The notes beneath the pieces were generated by a model, which worked only from the letters and a program-made list of their open reading frames with translations, did not search any database and was not told the DNA's origin. Below, piece by piece: positions 1 to 9,244 of a stretch of DNA of 64,000 nt. Made by a program: the position numbers and the translations under genes. Numbering within the stretch: the first letter of the stretch is position 1; each line of letters opens with the position of its first letter. Location: assembly GCF_003268775.1 (NCBI RefSeq), contig NZ_QLSU01000044.1:1-64000 (forward strand). Reading direction: 5' to 3'. The stretch comes from Paraburkholderia unamae. GTDB taxonomy: Bacteria; Pseudomonadota; Gammaproteobacteria; Burkholderiales; Burkholderiaceae.

Positions 1-948
1 CACACTGCCGGCTGGCCGCTCGAATCGGACACCTACGGCGGCTCGTTCCTGTATCACATCGACAACAACCAGGTGATGGTGGGTTTTGTCGTCGGCCTCG
101 CGTACCAGAACCCGTATCTCTCGCCGTTCGAGGAATTCCAGCGTTACAAGACGCACCCGGAAATCCGCAAGTACCTCGAAGGCGGCAAGCGTGTGTCGTA
201 TGGCGCGCGTGCGATCACGGCGGGCGGCCTGATGTCGCTGCCGAAGCTCGTGTTCCCGGGCGGCGCGCTTGTGGGCGACGATGCGGGCTTCCTGAACGCC
301 TCGCGCATCAAGGGCAGCCACGCGGCGATCAAGACCGGCATGCTGGCCGCCGATGCGGCATTCGAAGCCGTGCAGGCGGGCCGTCAGAGCGACGAACTCA
401 CGCAGTACCCCGAAGGTTTCAAGCAGTCGTGGCTCTACACGGAACTGTACAAGGCGCGTAACTTCAAGCAGTGGATGAGCAAGGGTCTGTATCTCGGCAC
501 GTTTATGGTCGGTATCGAGCAGAAGCTGCTGGGCGGCAACGTGCCGTGGACGCTGCATCACCAGCATCGCGATCACGAGATGCTGAAACCGGCCTCGCAG
601 TGCAAGCCGATCGAGTATCCGAAACCTGACGGCAAGCTCACGTTCGACCGGCTTTCCTCCGTGTTCATCTCCAACACGAACCACGAGGAAAACCAGCCCG
701 CGCACCTGACGCTCAAAGACGCGAACGTGCCCGTGAACGTGAACCTGCGCACCTACGCGGGCCCGGAATCACGCTTCTGCCCGGCGGCGGTCTACGAGTT
801 CGTGAAGGAAGACGACGGCGGCGATCGCCTCCAGATCAACGCGCAGAACTGCGTGCACTGCAAGACCTGCGACATCAAGGACCCGACGCAGAACATCGTG
901 TGGGTCACGCCGGAAGGCGGCGGCGGTCCGAACTATCCGAACATGTAA
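1..948 (+). CDS. Electron transfer flavoprotein-ubiquinone oxidoreductase, C-terminal part
   Basis: The reading frame is open from the first base, so the gene is cut by the window edge and about 315 C-terminal residues are visible. ETF-QO passes electrons from reduced ETF (fed by acyl-CoA dehydrogenases) to ubiquinone at the inner membrane. The visible part holds the family's C-terminal [4Fe-4S] cluster site: a Cys in RFCPAAVYEF and three more in NCVHCKTCDIKDP, with the usual DPTQNIVWVTPEGGGGPNYP ending. The N-terminal FAD Rossmann motif lies outside the window. It converges on aroC, and a strong hairpin lies between them. Confidence 0.95.
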   Translation, partial: HTAGWPLESDTYGGSFLYHIDNNQVMVGFVVGLAYQNPYLSPFEEFQRYKTHPEIRKYLEGGKRVSYGARAITAGGLMSLPKLVFPGGALVGDDAGFLNASRIKGSHAAIKTGMLAADAAFEAVQAGRQSDELTQYPEGFKQSWLYTELYKARNFKQWMSKGLYLGTFMVGIEQKLLGGNVPWTLHHQHRDHEMLKPASQCKPIEYPKPDGKLTFDRLSSVFISNTNHEENQPAHLTLKDANVPVNVNLRTYAGPESRFCPAAVYEFVKEDDGGDRLQINAQNCVHCKTCDIKDPTQNIVWVTPEGGGGPNYPNM

Positions 949-962
949 GATCGGAGCACGAG

Positions 963-1001
963 AAAAAGCCGCTTCGGGCTCACGCCTGAAGCGGCTTTTT
1001 T
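963..1001. terminator. Bidirectional rho-independent terminator
   Basis: AAAAGCCGCTTC and GAAGCGGCTTTT form a 12-bp stem around a short loop, with A- and T-runs on both sides. It sits between the converging ETF-QO and aroC genes and can serve both. Confidence 0.9.
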
Positions 1002-1043
1002 GTTGCCTGCACAACCAGTGCGGCGCTGTTCGCGCCGTTCGGA

Positions 1044-2144
1044 TCACTCGTCGCTGGCTGCGATCTTCGGCGTCGACACAACGACATCGGCGTTCTGCGC
1101 ACGGTGGCGCAGCGCGTGATCGATCAGCACGAGCGCGAGCATGGCCTCGGCGATCGGCGTGGCGCGAATGCCCACGCACGGGTCGTGGCGGCCGAAGGTC
1201 TCGACCGTCGCGGGCTCGCCTGCCTTGTCGATCGAGCGGCGCGGCGTGCGGATGCTGGAGGTCGGCTTGATGGCGACCGAAACGGTGATGTCCTGCCCCG
1301 TCGAGATGCCGCCGAGCACGCCGCCCGCGTGATTGCCGTGAAAGCCGTTGGGCGTGAGCTCGTCGCCGTGCACCGAGCCGCGCTGCGCGACGCTCGCGAA
1401 ACCCGCGCCGATCTCCACGCCCTTCACCGCGTTGATGCCCATCATGGCGTGCGCGATGTCGGCGTCGAGCCGGTCGAACAGCGGCTCGCCCCAACCCACC
1501 GGCACGCCGCTCGCCACGACGTTCACACGTGCGCCGATCGAGTCGCCGTCCTTGCGCAACGCGTCCATGTAGTCCTCGAGCTGCGGCACGACATCGGCGT
1601 TGGGCACGAAGAACGGATTTTCGTGCACGTGCTCCCAGCTCACGAACGGCACGTCGATCTCGCCGAGCGAGCGCATGTAGCCGCGCACTTCCACGCCGAA
1701 GCGCTCGCGCAGCCACTTCTTCGCGACCGCGCCCGCCGCGACCGTGGGCGCCGTGAGACGCGCCGACGAACGACCACCGCCGCGATAGTCGCGAATGCCG
1801 TACTTCTGCCAGTAGGTGTAGTCGGCGTGACCGGGGCGGAAGGTTTCGACGATGTTGCCGTAGTCCTTGCTGCGCTGGTCGGTATTGCGGATCAGGAGCG
1901 CGATGGGCGTGCCCGTGGTGCGCCCTTCGAATACGCCCGAGAGAATCTCGACCTGGTCCGCTTCCTGGCGCTGCGTGACGTGACGCGACGTGCCGGGACG
2001 GCGGCGATCGAGATCGATCTGGATATCGGCCTCGGTGAGCGCCAGGCCGGGCGGGCAGCCGTCGATGACGCAGCCGATGGCCGGGCCGTGGGATTCGCCG
2101 AAGGTGGTGACGGTGAAAAGCGTACCGAGCGTGTTGCCGGACAT
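1044..2144 (-). CDS. aroC: Chorismate synthase
   Basis: This 366-residue protein is full length for the family. It converts 5-enolpyruvylshikimate-3-phosphate to chorismate using reduced FMN, the last common step of aromatic amino acid synthesis, in the cytoplasm. Visible signatures are GESHGPAIGCVIDGCPPG near residue 16, the Arg-rich RGGGRSSARLTA segment near residue 120, and GGISTGQDI in the C-terminal third. The ATG at 2144 gives the family-typical N-terminus MSGNTLGTLF. About 115 bases separate it from the upstream acyltransferase gene on the same strand, so joint transcription is possible. Confidence 0.97.
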   Translation of the reverse strand: MSGNTLGTLFTVTTFGESHGPAIGCVIDGCPPGLALTEADIQIDLDRRRPGTSRHVTQRQEADQVEILSGVFEGRTTGTPIALLIRNTDQRSKDYGNIVETFRPGHADYTYWQKYGIRDYRGGGRSSARLTAPTVAAGAVAKKWLRERFGVEVRGYMRSLGEIDVPFVSWEHVHENPFFVPNADVVPQLEDYMDALRKDGDSIGARVNVVASGVPVGWGEPLFDRLDADIAHAMMGINAVKGVEIGAGFASVAQRGSVHGDELTPNGFHGNHAGGVLGGISTGQDITVSVAIKPTSSIRTPRRSIDKAGEPATVETFGRHDPCVGIRATPIAEAMLALVLIDHALRHRAQNADVVVSTPKIAASDE

Positions 2145-2259
2145 GGCGGTCGTCCAAAGTGAATCGGGGAATCCGTCATTATGCCAGCCTGAGCGCGGCC
2201 ACGCCCGACCGTCCGGTCGGACATGAAGCCGGGCGAGCGGCCCGGCAAAAGCCGCACTC

Positions 2260-4251
2260 TCAGCGCCGTGCGCCGCGCAACTCCGCCACCGTTTCCTGCA
2301 AGCGCGCGAGCGTCACATCGGCCGCCGCAATCGGCTCGCCCACCGCCAGCGTGAGCCGGCTCGTGAGCCCGCGCCGCAACGGCCGTTCGGACCGCTCTTG
2401 CCCGGAGGCCGCGAAGCGCGAGAATGCACTGCCCCACAGCCCGCGCAGCGCCATCGGCACGACCACAACCGGCGAGCGCTTGAGGATTTCGGTCACGCCG
2501 TGGCGAAACGGGTTCATCTCGCCCGTGCGAGTGAGCTTGCCCTCGGGAAAGATGCAAACGAGATCGCCTTCGGCCAGCGCGGCGGCGCACGCGTCGTAAG
2601 CGGCGTCGAGCGCGGTCGGGTCCTCGTGCGCGGGGGCGATCGGAATCGCCCTCGCGTGACGGAACACCCAGCCGAGGAACGGCGAGCGGAAGATCCGGTG
2701 ATCCATCACGAAGCGGATCGGCCGCGGGCTCTCGGCCATGATGACGATCGCATCGACATAGCTCACGTGATTGCAGACGAGCACGGCCGCGCCTTCGGCG
2801 GGAATGCGCTCCGTGTGCACGAGCCGCACGCGGTAGACCGTATGCACGAGCACCCAGGCGACGAAGCGCAGCAGGAACTCGGGCACGAGCGTGTAGATAT
2901 AGGCCGCGACGACGATATTGAGCAGCGCCGTGGCGAGAAAGATGCCGGGAATGCCGACGCCCGCGCCCGTGAGCCCCATCGCCATGAGCGCCGAAGCGAT
3001 CATGAACAGCGAATTGAGGATGTTGTTCGCGGCGATGATGCGCGCGCGATGGCTCGGCTCGCTGCGGCTCTGGATCAGCGCATAGAGCGGCACGCTGTAG
3101 AAACCGCCGAACATGGCGAGCAGGAACAGGTCGGCGAGCACGCGCCAGTGCGCGGCGGTGCGCAGGAACTCGCTCACCGACAGCAGATGGGGCGCGGCGG
3201 GCAGCCCGTGACTCGCGAAATACAGGTCGATGCCGAACACGCTCATGCCGATCGAGCCGAGCGGCACGAGGCCGACCTCGATGCGCCGCCGCGAGAGCCG
3301 CTCGCAGAGCAGCGAGCCCGTGCCGATGCCGAGCGAAAACATCGCGAGCAGCACGGTCACGACGTCGGGATCGGCCGACATCACGTCCTTGGCGAAGTTG
3401 AAGAACGAGGCGAGAAATGTCGCGCCGACAAACCAGAGCCACGAGATGCCGAGCAGGCTCAGGAACACGGTGCGGTTGCCGTGCGCGAGCCGCAGATTGC
3501 GCCAGGTCTCGGAAAACGGATTCCAGTTGATGCGCAGGCCCGGTTGCGAAGGCTCGCACGGCGGCACGAACGAGGAAGCCACGCGCCCGACGAGCGCAAT
3601 GACGATGCACATGCCGCCCAGCCACCAGGCGCCGAGCGGCGGCCCGTCGGTGACGGTGGCGGCGTCCGTCGCCCCGATGCCCGCCGCCACACCTCCGACG
3701 ATCGTGCCGAGCAGGATCGCAACGAAGGTGCCCATTTCGACGAGCCCGTTGCCGCCAACCAGTTCGTCGGGGGCGAGCCGCTGCGGCAGGTACGCATACT
3801 TGACCGGCCCGAACACAGTGGAATGCACGCCCATGAGGAAGGTGCACACATACAGCAGCGGCGCGCTGTGCATCCAGAACCCGGCTGCGCCGATCAGCAT
3901 GACGGCGATCTCGAAGGTCTTGACCCAGCGCGTGAGCATGGCCTTGTCGTACTTGTCGGCAACCTGGCCCGAGGTCGCGGAAAACAGCACGAACGGCAGA
4001 ATGAAGATGGCCGAGATGAGAAAGGCCACCGTCTTCGGATCGACACCTGAAAAGCGCGCGGCCTGATACGTGACGAGCGAGGTGAAGCCGATCTTGAAGA
4101 CGTTGTCGTTCATTGCCCCGAGGAACTGCGTCCAGAAAAACGGGGCGAAGCGGCGCTGGCGCAGCAGCGCGAACTGCGAAGCCGGCTCCGCCTCGTTGCG
4201 CCGGTTGCGCTCATTGCGCTGGTTTTGCTCGTTGCGTTGTGCCGTGGACAT
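2260..4251 (-). CDS. MFS lysophospholipid transporter-acyltransferase fusion (LplT-PlsC type)
   Basis: This 663-residue protein joins two domains. Residues 25-430 form a 12-helix major facilitator unit resembling the lysophospholipid flippase LplT. From about residue 450 there is a PlsC-type glycerophospholipid acyltransferase with the catalytic box NHVSYVD (near 494) and the substrate motif FPEGKLTR (near 567). LplT and an acyltransferase cooperate in re-acylating lysophospholipids at the inner membrane, so import and acylation are probably linked here in one chain. The acyl-ACP synthetase (AMP-binding) domain found in Aas and in longer fusions is absent. A GC hairpin without a T-run lies downstream (2228-2246). 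Substrate specificity is inferred. Confidence 0.85.
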   Translation of the reverse strand: MSTAQRNEQNQRNERNRRNEAEPASQFALLRQRRFAPFFWTQFLGAMNDNVFKIGFTSLVTYQAARFSGVDPKTVAFLISAIFILPFVLFSATSGQVADKYDKAMLTRWVKTFEIAVMLIGAAGFWMHSAPLLYVCTFLMGVHSTVFGPVKYAYLPQRLAPDELVGGNGLVEMGTFVAILLGTIVGGVAAGIGATDAATVTDGPPLGAWWLGGMCIVIALVGRVASSFVPPCEPSQPGLRINWNPFSETWRNLRLAHGNRTVFLSLLGISWLWFVGATFLASFFNFAKDVMSADPDVVTVLLAMFSLGIGTGSLLCERLSRRRIEVGLVPLGSIGMSVFGIDLYFASHGLPAAPHLLSVSEFLRTAAHWRVLADLFLLAMFGGFYSVPLYALIQSRSEPSHRARIIAANNILNSLFMIASALMAMGLTGAGVGIPGIFLATALLNIVVAAYIYTLVPEFLLRFVAWVLVHTVYRVRLVHTERIPAEGAAVLVCNHVSYVDAIVIMAESPRPIRFVMDHRIFRSPFLGWVFRHARAIPIAPAHEDPTALDAAYDACAAALAEGDLVCIFPEGKLTRTGEMNPFRHGVTEILKRSPVVVVPMALRGLWGSAFSRFAASGQERSERPLRRGLTSRLTLAVGEPIAAADVTLARLQETVAELRGARR

Positions 4252-4310
4252 CGGTCTATCGTTTATCGAATCAGAATCGCACTGACAGAATTTGCGGGGC
4301 CCAGACGCGA

Positions 4311-4335
4311 AAAAGCGCGCTTGACGCGCGCTTTT
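4311..4335 (-). terminator. Rho-independent terminator of the CBS gene
   Basis: AAAAGCGCGC and GCGCGCTTTT pair around the loop TTGAC. Read on the minus strand the stem is followed by a T-run, just after the CBS gene and before the LplT-PlsC start. Confidence 0.7.
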
Positions 4336-4382
4336 GCATGCTGGCCGAAGTTGATTTCAACCTGGCTGAAGGAGAGCGGCGC

Positions 4383-4838
4383 TCAACGTGCCGGTTGACG
4401 TTCCTCTTCCGGCCAGTCGCGAATATAGGCCTTGAGCAGCTTGTTCTCGAAGCCCTGCGCTTCCACCACGGCCTTCGCCACGTCGTAGAACGAGATCACG
4501 CCCATGAGCGAGCGGCTTTCCATGACCGGCAGGTAACGCACGTGATGCTCGAGCATCATGCGGCGCACTTCGTCGACTTCCGTTTCCGGCGTGCAGGTGA
4601 TCGGGTGGTCGTCCATGACCTTGCGGATCGTCGTGGTGCCGACGCTGCCGCCGTTCGTGCGCAGCGTGAGGATGATCTCGCGGAACGTGAGCATGCCGAC
4701 CAGATCGCCGTATTCCATGACCACGAGCGAGCCGATGTCGTGCTCGGCCATGGTGTTGACTGCGTCGTGCAGCGCAGTGTCGGGCGTGACGGTAAAGAGC
4801 GTGTTGCCCTTCACCTTGAGAATGTCGCTGACACGCAT
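4383..4838 (-). CDS. Two-CBS-domain protein
   Basis: About 151 residues made almost wholly of two CBS domains, beginning with MRVSDILKVKGN, which is typical of stand-alone CBS pairs. Such proteins bind adenine nucleotides and often sense energy state, but the partner cannot be told from sequence. I chose the ATG at 4838 because GGAG lies 7 bases upstream; an ATG at 4862 would add eight residues without a good ribosome-binding site. The gene has its own downstream hairpin, so it is probably monocistronic. Confidence 0.85.
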   Translation of the reverse strand: MRVSDILKVKGNTLFTVTPDTALHDAVNTMAEHDIGSLVVMEYGDLVGMLTFREIILTLRTNGGSVGTTTIRKVMDDHPITCTPETEVDEVRRMMLEHHVRYLPVMESRSLMGVISFYDVAKAVVEAQGFENKLLKAYIRDWPEEERQPAR

Positions 4839-5071
4839 GATGTGTCTCCAGAAATGCCGCAAATATTGGGGGAGATGCTGAAAAGATACCTACCTGTTTT
4901 CGATCCTAGCGGAAAGAGTGTTAAAAGGAAAGCCGCGCGGCCGCCGCGCAATCGTCTGCCGAAGGCCGTGGCGCGGGCTTTTGCGCCCCGCAGGCCGCCG
5001 CGGCGGTGCGCTGTCATCCGGCCCGAAAAACGCCGGCCAAAGCGCCCCCGCGCCGCGGCGCCGGTGTTACG

Positions 5072-6451
5072 ATGCCCAACACCCTCGACCCGAAGCCGGT
5101 TCGCGCCGGCCGCGCCGCCACGATGTCATCGACGCCAGACACCCGTTTCGACACGCTCGCGCTGCATGCCGGCGCGGCGCCCGACCCCGCCACCGGCGCC
5201 CGCGCGACGCCGATCTACCTGACCACCTCGTTCTCGTTTCGCGACACCGACCACGCCGCCGCGCTCTTCAACATGGAGCGCGCGGGCCACGTCTACTCGC
5301 GCATTTCGAACCCGACCGTCGCCGTGTTCGAAGAGCGCGTGGCCGCGCTCGAAGGCGGCGCGGGCGCGATCGGCACGGCGAGCGGCCAGGCGGCGCTGCA
5401 TCTCGCCATCGCGACGCTGATGGGCGCGGGCTCGCACATCGTCGCCTCGGCGGCGCTTTATGGCGGCTCGCACAACCTGCTGCACTACACGCTCGCGCGC
5501 TTCGGCATCGAAACGACCTTCGTGAAGCCAGGCGACCTCGACGCCTGGCGCGCCGCGCTGCGGCCCAATACGCGCCTGCTGTTCGGCGAGACGCTCGGCA
5601 ATCCGGGGCTCGACGTACTCGACATCGAGGCCGTTGCACAGATCGCGCACGCACACGGCGTGCCGCTCCTCGTCGATTCGACCTTCACCACGCCTTACCT
5701 GCTGCGCCCCTTCGAGCACGGCGCCGATCTCGTCTATCACTCGGCCACCAAATTTCTCGGCGGCCACGGCACGACGATCGGCGGCGTGCTGGTGGACGGC
5801 GGCACCTTCGATTTCGACGCGTCGGGCCGCTTTCCCGAGCTGACCGAGCCCTATGCGGGCTTTCACGACATGGTGTTCAGCGAGGAAAGCACGGTCGCGC
5901 CCTTCCTGCTGCGCGCGCGGCGCGAAGGCTTGCGCGACTTCGGCGCGTGCCTGCATCCGCAGGCCGCCTGGCAGTTGCTGCAAGGCATCGAAACGCTGCC
6001 GCTGCGCATGGAGCGGCATGTGGCGAACGCACGGCGCATCGTCGAATTTCTCGTGGCGCACGAAGCGGTCGAATCGGTGGGCTGGCCCGAGCTGCCGAGC
6101 CACCCCGACTACGCCCTCGCCCAGCGCCTGCTGCCGCGCGGCGCGGGCGCCGTGTTCAGCTTCAACCTGCGCGGCGGACGCCCGGCTGGGAAGCGCTTCA
6201 TCGAAACGCTCACGCTGTTCTCGCATCTCGCCAATGTGGGCGACGCGCGCTCGCTCGTGATCCACCCCGCCTCGACCACGCATTTCCGCATGGACGCGGC
6301 GGCGCTGGCCGCCGCCGGCATTGCGGAAGGCACGATCCGGCTGTCGATCGGCCTCGAAGACCCCGCCGACCTGATCGACGACCTCAAGCGCGCCCTGAAG
6401 GCGTCGCAAAAATCGCAGGAACCGAAGCCGCAGGCGAAGGAGGCGTCATGA
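5072..6451 (+). CDS. metY: O-acetylhomoserine sulfhydrylase (Cys/Met metabolism PLP enzyme)
   Basis: A PLP-dependent enzyme of the cystathionine gamma-synthase family. It most resembles O-acetylhomoserine aminocarboxypropyltransferase, which makes homocysteine from O-acetylhomoserine and sulfide. Visible are the family start RFDTLALHAGA, the cofactor segment SRISNPTVAVFEERVAALEG, the DSTFTTPYLLRP loop and the PLP lysine in SATKFLGGHGTTIGG. The length (442-459 residues) fits MetY better than the shorter MetB or MetZ enzymes. The start is uncertain: ATG at 5072 or at 5123 (MSSTPDTRF). It overlaps the next gene by ATGA, so the two are translationally coupled. I saw no SAM-riboswitch-like structure upstream. 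Confidence 0.85.
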   Translation: MPNTLDPKPVRAGRAATMSSTPDTRFDTLALHAGAAPDPATGARATPIYLTTSFSFRDTDHAAALFNMERAGHVYSRISNPTVAVFEERVAALEGGAGAIGTASGQAALHLAIATLMGAGSHIVASAALYGGSHNLLHYTLARFGIETTFVKPGDLDAWRAALRPNTRLLFGETLGNPGLDVLDIEAVAQIAHAHGVPLLVDSTFTTPYLLRPFEHGADLVYHSATKFLGGHGTTIGGVLVDGGTFDFDASGRFPELTEPYAGFHDMVFSEESTVAPFLLRARREGLRDFGACLHPQAAWQLLQGIETLPLRMERHVANARRIVEFLVAHEAVESVGWPELPSHPDYALAQRLLPRGAGAVFSFNLRGGRPAGKRFIETLTLFSHLANVGDARSLVIHPASTTHFRMDAAALAAAGIAEGTIRLSIGLEDPADLIDDLKRALKASQKSQEPKPQAKEAS

Positions 6452-7287
6452 TCGTCGAAGTCGACGGCAAGGCGGTCTACGCCTACACCGCCTCACGCCC
6501 GATCAACCGCGCGCTGCCGTTCGCGGTGTTCGTCCACGGCGCGCAGCACGACCATAGCGTCTGGGCGCTGCAATCGCGCTATTTCGCCAATCACGGCTTC
6601 AACGTGCTGGCCGTCGATCTGCCCGGCCACCTGCGCAGCGCCGGGCCGGCGCTCACGAGCATCGGCGCGCTCGCCGACTGGCTCGCCGCGCTGCTCGACG
6701 CCTTGAACGTGCAGCAGGCCTTCGTCGCCGGCCACAGCATGGGCTCGCTCATCGCGCTCGAATTCGCCGCTCGCCACCCCGCGCGCGCGCAGCGCATCGC
6801 CCTGCTCGCCACGGCCTTCCCGATGGCGGTCGCGCCTACGCTACTCGAAGCCGCGCGCGAGCGCGAGCCGGAAGCGATCGCGCTCGTCAACGCGTGGTCG
6901 CACTCCACGCTTGCCGCCAAACCGTCGAGCCCCGGCCCCGGCTTCTGGCTGCGCGGCATGAACCAGCGGCTCATGGAGCGCGCCTCGGCGCGCGGCGAGC
7001 CACAGCTCTTCCATACCGATTTCGCCGCCTGCAACGCCTACGCGGACGGCCTCACGAGCGCGGCGAAGGTGCGCTGTCCCGTGCGCCTGATCGTCGGCCG
7101 ACACGACGCGATGACGCCGCCGCGCGCGGCGCGCGCGCTCGGCGAGGCGTTAGCGCAGGCGGGCGCGCCCGTGGATACGGTGACGCTCGACGCGGGCCAC
7201 GCGCTCATGACCGAGCAGCCCGACGCGACCCTCGACGCGCTCTACGCTTTTGCAACGCAGCAAGCGCCGCGCGTGGGGAACGGCTGA
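6448..7287 (+). CDS. Alpha/beta hydrolase
   Basis: A 279-residue alpha/beta-hydrolase-fold protein. FVHGAQHDHSVW gives the oxyanion-hole HG motif, GHSMGS the nucleophilic elbow Ser, and the C-terminal GRHDAMTPP and DAGHALM segments the acidic and His members of the triad. The ATG lies inside the stop region of the sulfhydrylase gene (ATGA overlap), preceded by GAAGGAGG. This implies co-translation with the methionine enzyme. It lacks the length and the GGSMGG elbow of MetX acetyltransferases, so it is better called a generic esterase or lactonase. Its substrate is unknown. Confidence 0.8.
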   Translation: MIVEVDGKAVYAYTASRPINRALPFAVFVHGAQHDHSVWALQSRYFANHGFNVLAVDLPGHLRSAGPALTSIGALADWLAALLDALNVQQAFVAGHSMGSLIALEFAARHPARAQRIALLATAFPMAVAPTLLEAAREREPEAIALVNAWSHSTLAAKPSSPGPGFWLRGMNQRLMERASARGEPQLFHTDFAACNAYADGLTSAAKVRCPVRLIVGRHDAMTPPRAARALGEALAQAGAPVDTVTLDAGHALMTEQPDATLDALYAFATQQAPRVGNG

Positions 7288-7430
7288 AAAGCGGCGTCCG
7301 GGACCATGACGCGGCACGGTCCCGTCATGGCCATTCGGCCTGGTTGCACGGTCGTGCGGAACGCCGCAAAATGGATGCACCGAACCATCCCCGCCAGCCT
7401 CTCGCACACCCGCGGGCAAAGGAGGAGACG

Positions 7431-7751
7431 ATGCATCCCACCACACACGACGAGCACTTTGCGAGCTTCGCGCAGTTCTATCCGTTTTATTTGAGCGAGC
7501 ATAGCCATCCCATCTCGCGGCGGCTGCATTTCATCGGGTCGCTCGGTGTGATCGGCTGTGTCGCCATGGCCATCGCCACCGGCAACTGGCTCTGGCTGCC
7601 TGCCGCCATCGTCTGCGGCTACGGCTTCGCCTGGGTCGGGCATTTCAGGTTCGAGAAGAACCGCCCGGCCACCTTCCGCCACCCCATCTACAGCCTCATG
7701 GGCGACTGGGTCATGTTCGCGGATATCTGCCGCGGCAAGATTTCCCTCTGA
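7431..7751 (+). CDS. DUF962 / Mpo1-like membrane protein
   Basis: A 106-residue protein with the DUF962 (Mpo1-like) pattern: an N-terminal FYPFYLSEHSHPISRRLHF segment, two hydrophobic helices, and the conserved FAWVGHFRFEKNRPATF stretch followed by HPIYSLMGDW. The yeast relative Mpo1 is an iron-dependent dioxygenase of 2-hydroxy fatty acids; the conserved histidines here would be the metal ligands. The bacterial role is not established. The ATG at 7431 has an excellent GGAGGA site 6 bases upstream. It ends 12 bases from the converging YihY gene. Confidence 0.85.
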   Translation: MHPTTHDEHFASFAQFYPFYLSEHSHPISRRLHFIGSLGVIGCVAMAIATGNWLWLPAAIVCGYGFAWVGHFRFEKNRPATFRHPIYSLMGDWVMFADICRGKISL

Positions 7752-7763
7752 ATCAACGCAGCA

Positions 7764-9089
7764 TCACGCCGCCGGATGCGGGAGCACCGGCGGATGTTCC
7801 TCCGCCAGCGCCGGCACGCGGCGCGCCGCGAGCAACGAGGCGAGCGAGACCGAAAGCTTGTCGTTGTCGAGTGCGCCCAACAGCATGGGCGCGTCGATGC
7901 TGCTCGACTTGAGCTGATAGGCCAGTTCCTCGCGATCGATCGCGAAGCGGTCGAAGACGCGGGCCACCGATATACGCGCGGGATTGCCAATCAGCAGAAA
8001 CAGCGTTTTCCCGCGGTCCTCCTCTTCGAGGCGTGCGACGAGCTCGTCCTCTTCCAGGCCGTCGACAAGCCGTGTCACCGTGGCGAGATCGCGCCGCAGC
8101 AGTTGCGCGAGCTGCTCGGCCGTGCGGCCGGGCTCGCCCGCTTCGCGCGCCTCGGCGAGTCCCGCCAGCAATTCGAGCGCGTCGAGCAGGTCGCTGCCGG
8201 GAAAGCGCGGCCGGTCGAAACGCCCCGTGCGGATTTCGGGCAGCGCCGAGGTGATCATCGCGCCCACGAGCGTGATGAACCAGCTCAGGTACATCCAGAG
8301 CAGGAACATCGGCGCGGCCGCGAACGCGCCGTACACGGCCGTATAGGTGGGAATGCGCCGCACGTAATAGCCAAAGCCGCGCTTCGCGGCCTCGAAGGCG
8401 ATGGCCGCGGCAATGCCGCCCACCAGCGCGTCGCGCCACTGCACGCGGCAGTTCGGCAAGTACACGTAGAGCATGGTGAATGCGAGCGCCGTGAGCGGCA
8501 GCGAGGCGCCCATGAGCAGCAGGTCGAGGATGCCGGAAACATGCTGCTCGGTGGCGATCACGGCCGAGCGCGTGAACACGTACGACGAGATCGAGAGGCT
8601 CACGCCGATCAGGATCGGCCCGAGCGTGAGAATGGCCCAGTACACCAGCACGCGCTGTGCGAACGGCCGCGCCTTGCGCACGCGCCAGATCAGGTTGAAA
8701 GCCGACTCCACGGTCATCATGGTCATGACCGAGGTGACAAAGAGCACGATCATGCCCATCGTCGTGAGACCCTTGGCCTTGGAGGCGAACTGGTTCAGGT
8801 ATTTGAAGATCTGGCTGTTGATCTGCGCCGGCATGAGGTGGTCGGCGAGAAAGGCCTGGAGCGAATTCTGGAACGACGCGAAGATCGGAAAGGCCGTAAA
8901 GAGCGCGAACGCGACCGTGGCGAGCGGCACGAGCGAGAGCAGCGTGGTGAACGTGAGACTGCCTGCGACCTGCGGGATGCGATCCTCGCGGCTGCGCCGC
9001 GCCGCGAAGCGCGCGAGCCGCTTCACGATGTCCAGATCGATCGTCACCTTCGACATCAGCTCACGCATCATGTCCCGCATATCGCTCAT
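7764..9089 (-). CDS. YihY/BrkB-family inner membrane protein with C-terminal extension
   Basis: A 441-residue membrane protein. Residues 30-290 hold the YihY/BrkB core with about six transmembrane helices and the family segment GSLTFTTLLSLVPL. The E. coli relative is about 290 residues, so some 140 C-terminal residues are extra. They contain a helix-rich, winged-helix-like stretch (TAEQLAQLLRRDLATVTRLV) and an acidic linker. Long YihY versions with this tail seem common in Burkholderiaceae, but that is from memory. The function is unknown; older RNase BN annotations for this family are wrong. It is divergent from wrbA. Confidence 0.85.
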   Translation of the reverse strand: MSDMRDMMRELMSKVTIDLDIVKRLARFAARRSREDRIPQVAGSLTFTTLLSLVPLATVAFALFTAFPIFASFQNSLQAFLADHLMPAQINSQIFKYLNQFASKAKGLTTMGMIVLFVTSVMTMMTVESAFNLIWRVRKARPFAQRVLVYWAILTLGPILIGVSLSISSYVFTRSAVIATEQHVSGILDLLLMGASLPLTALAFTMLYVYLPNCRVQWRDALVGGIAAAIAFEAAKRGFGYYVRRIPTYTAVYGAFAAAPMFLLWMYLSWFITLVGAMITSALPEIRTGRFDRPRFPGSDLLDALELLAGLAEAREAGEPGRTAEQLAQLLRRDLATVTRLVDGLEEDELVARLEEEDRGKTLFLLIGNPARISVARVFDRFAIDREELAYQLKSSSIDAPMLLGALDNDKLSVSLASLLAARRVPALAEEHPPVLPHPAA

Positions 9090-9244
9090 TCGCCCGCCTT
9101 GCTTGCCGCGCTCAACACGGCCTTCAACACCACTTTCACTACGCTCATCACCGTTTGTTTTTCACATGCCAGGCCGCGCGCCGCGCGACGCTTTTAGCGC
9201 TGCGCTTTGGAGCGCTGCGCCGCATGGGCGGCCAACCCAGCCCC

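Noticed and set aside
4863..5071. SAM-responsive riboswitch upstream of the sulfhydrylase gene
   Set aside because: No conserved SAM-I or SAM-II structure could be traced in the 209-base gap.
6448..7287. Hydrolase next to metY as a MetX homoserine acetyltransferase
   Set aside because: Too short, with a GHSMGS nucleophile elbow and none of the MetX insertions.
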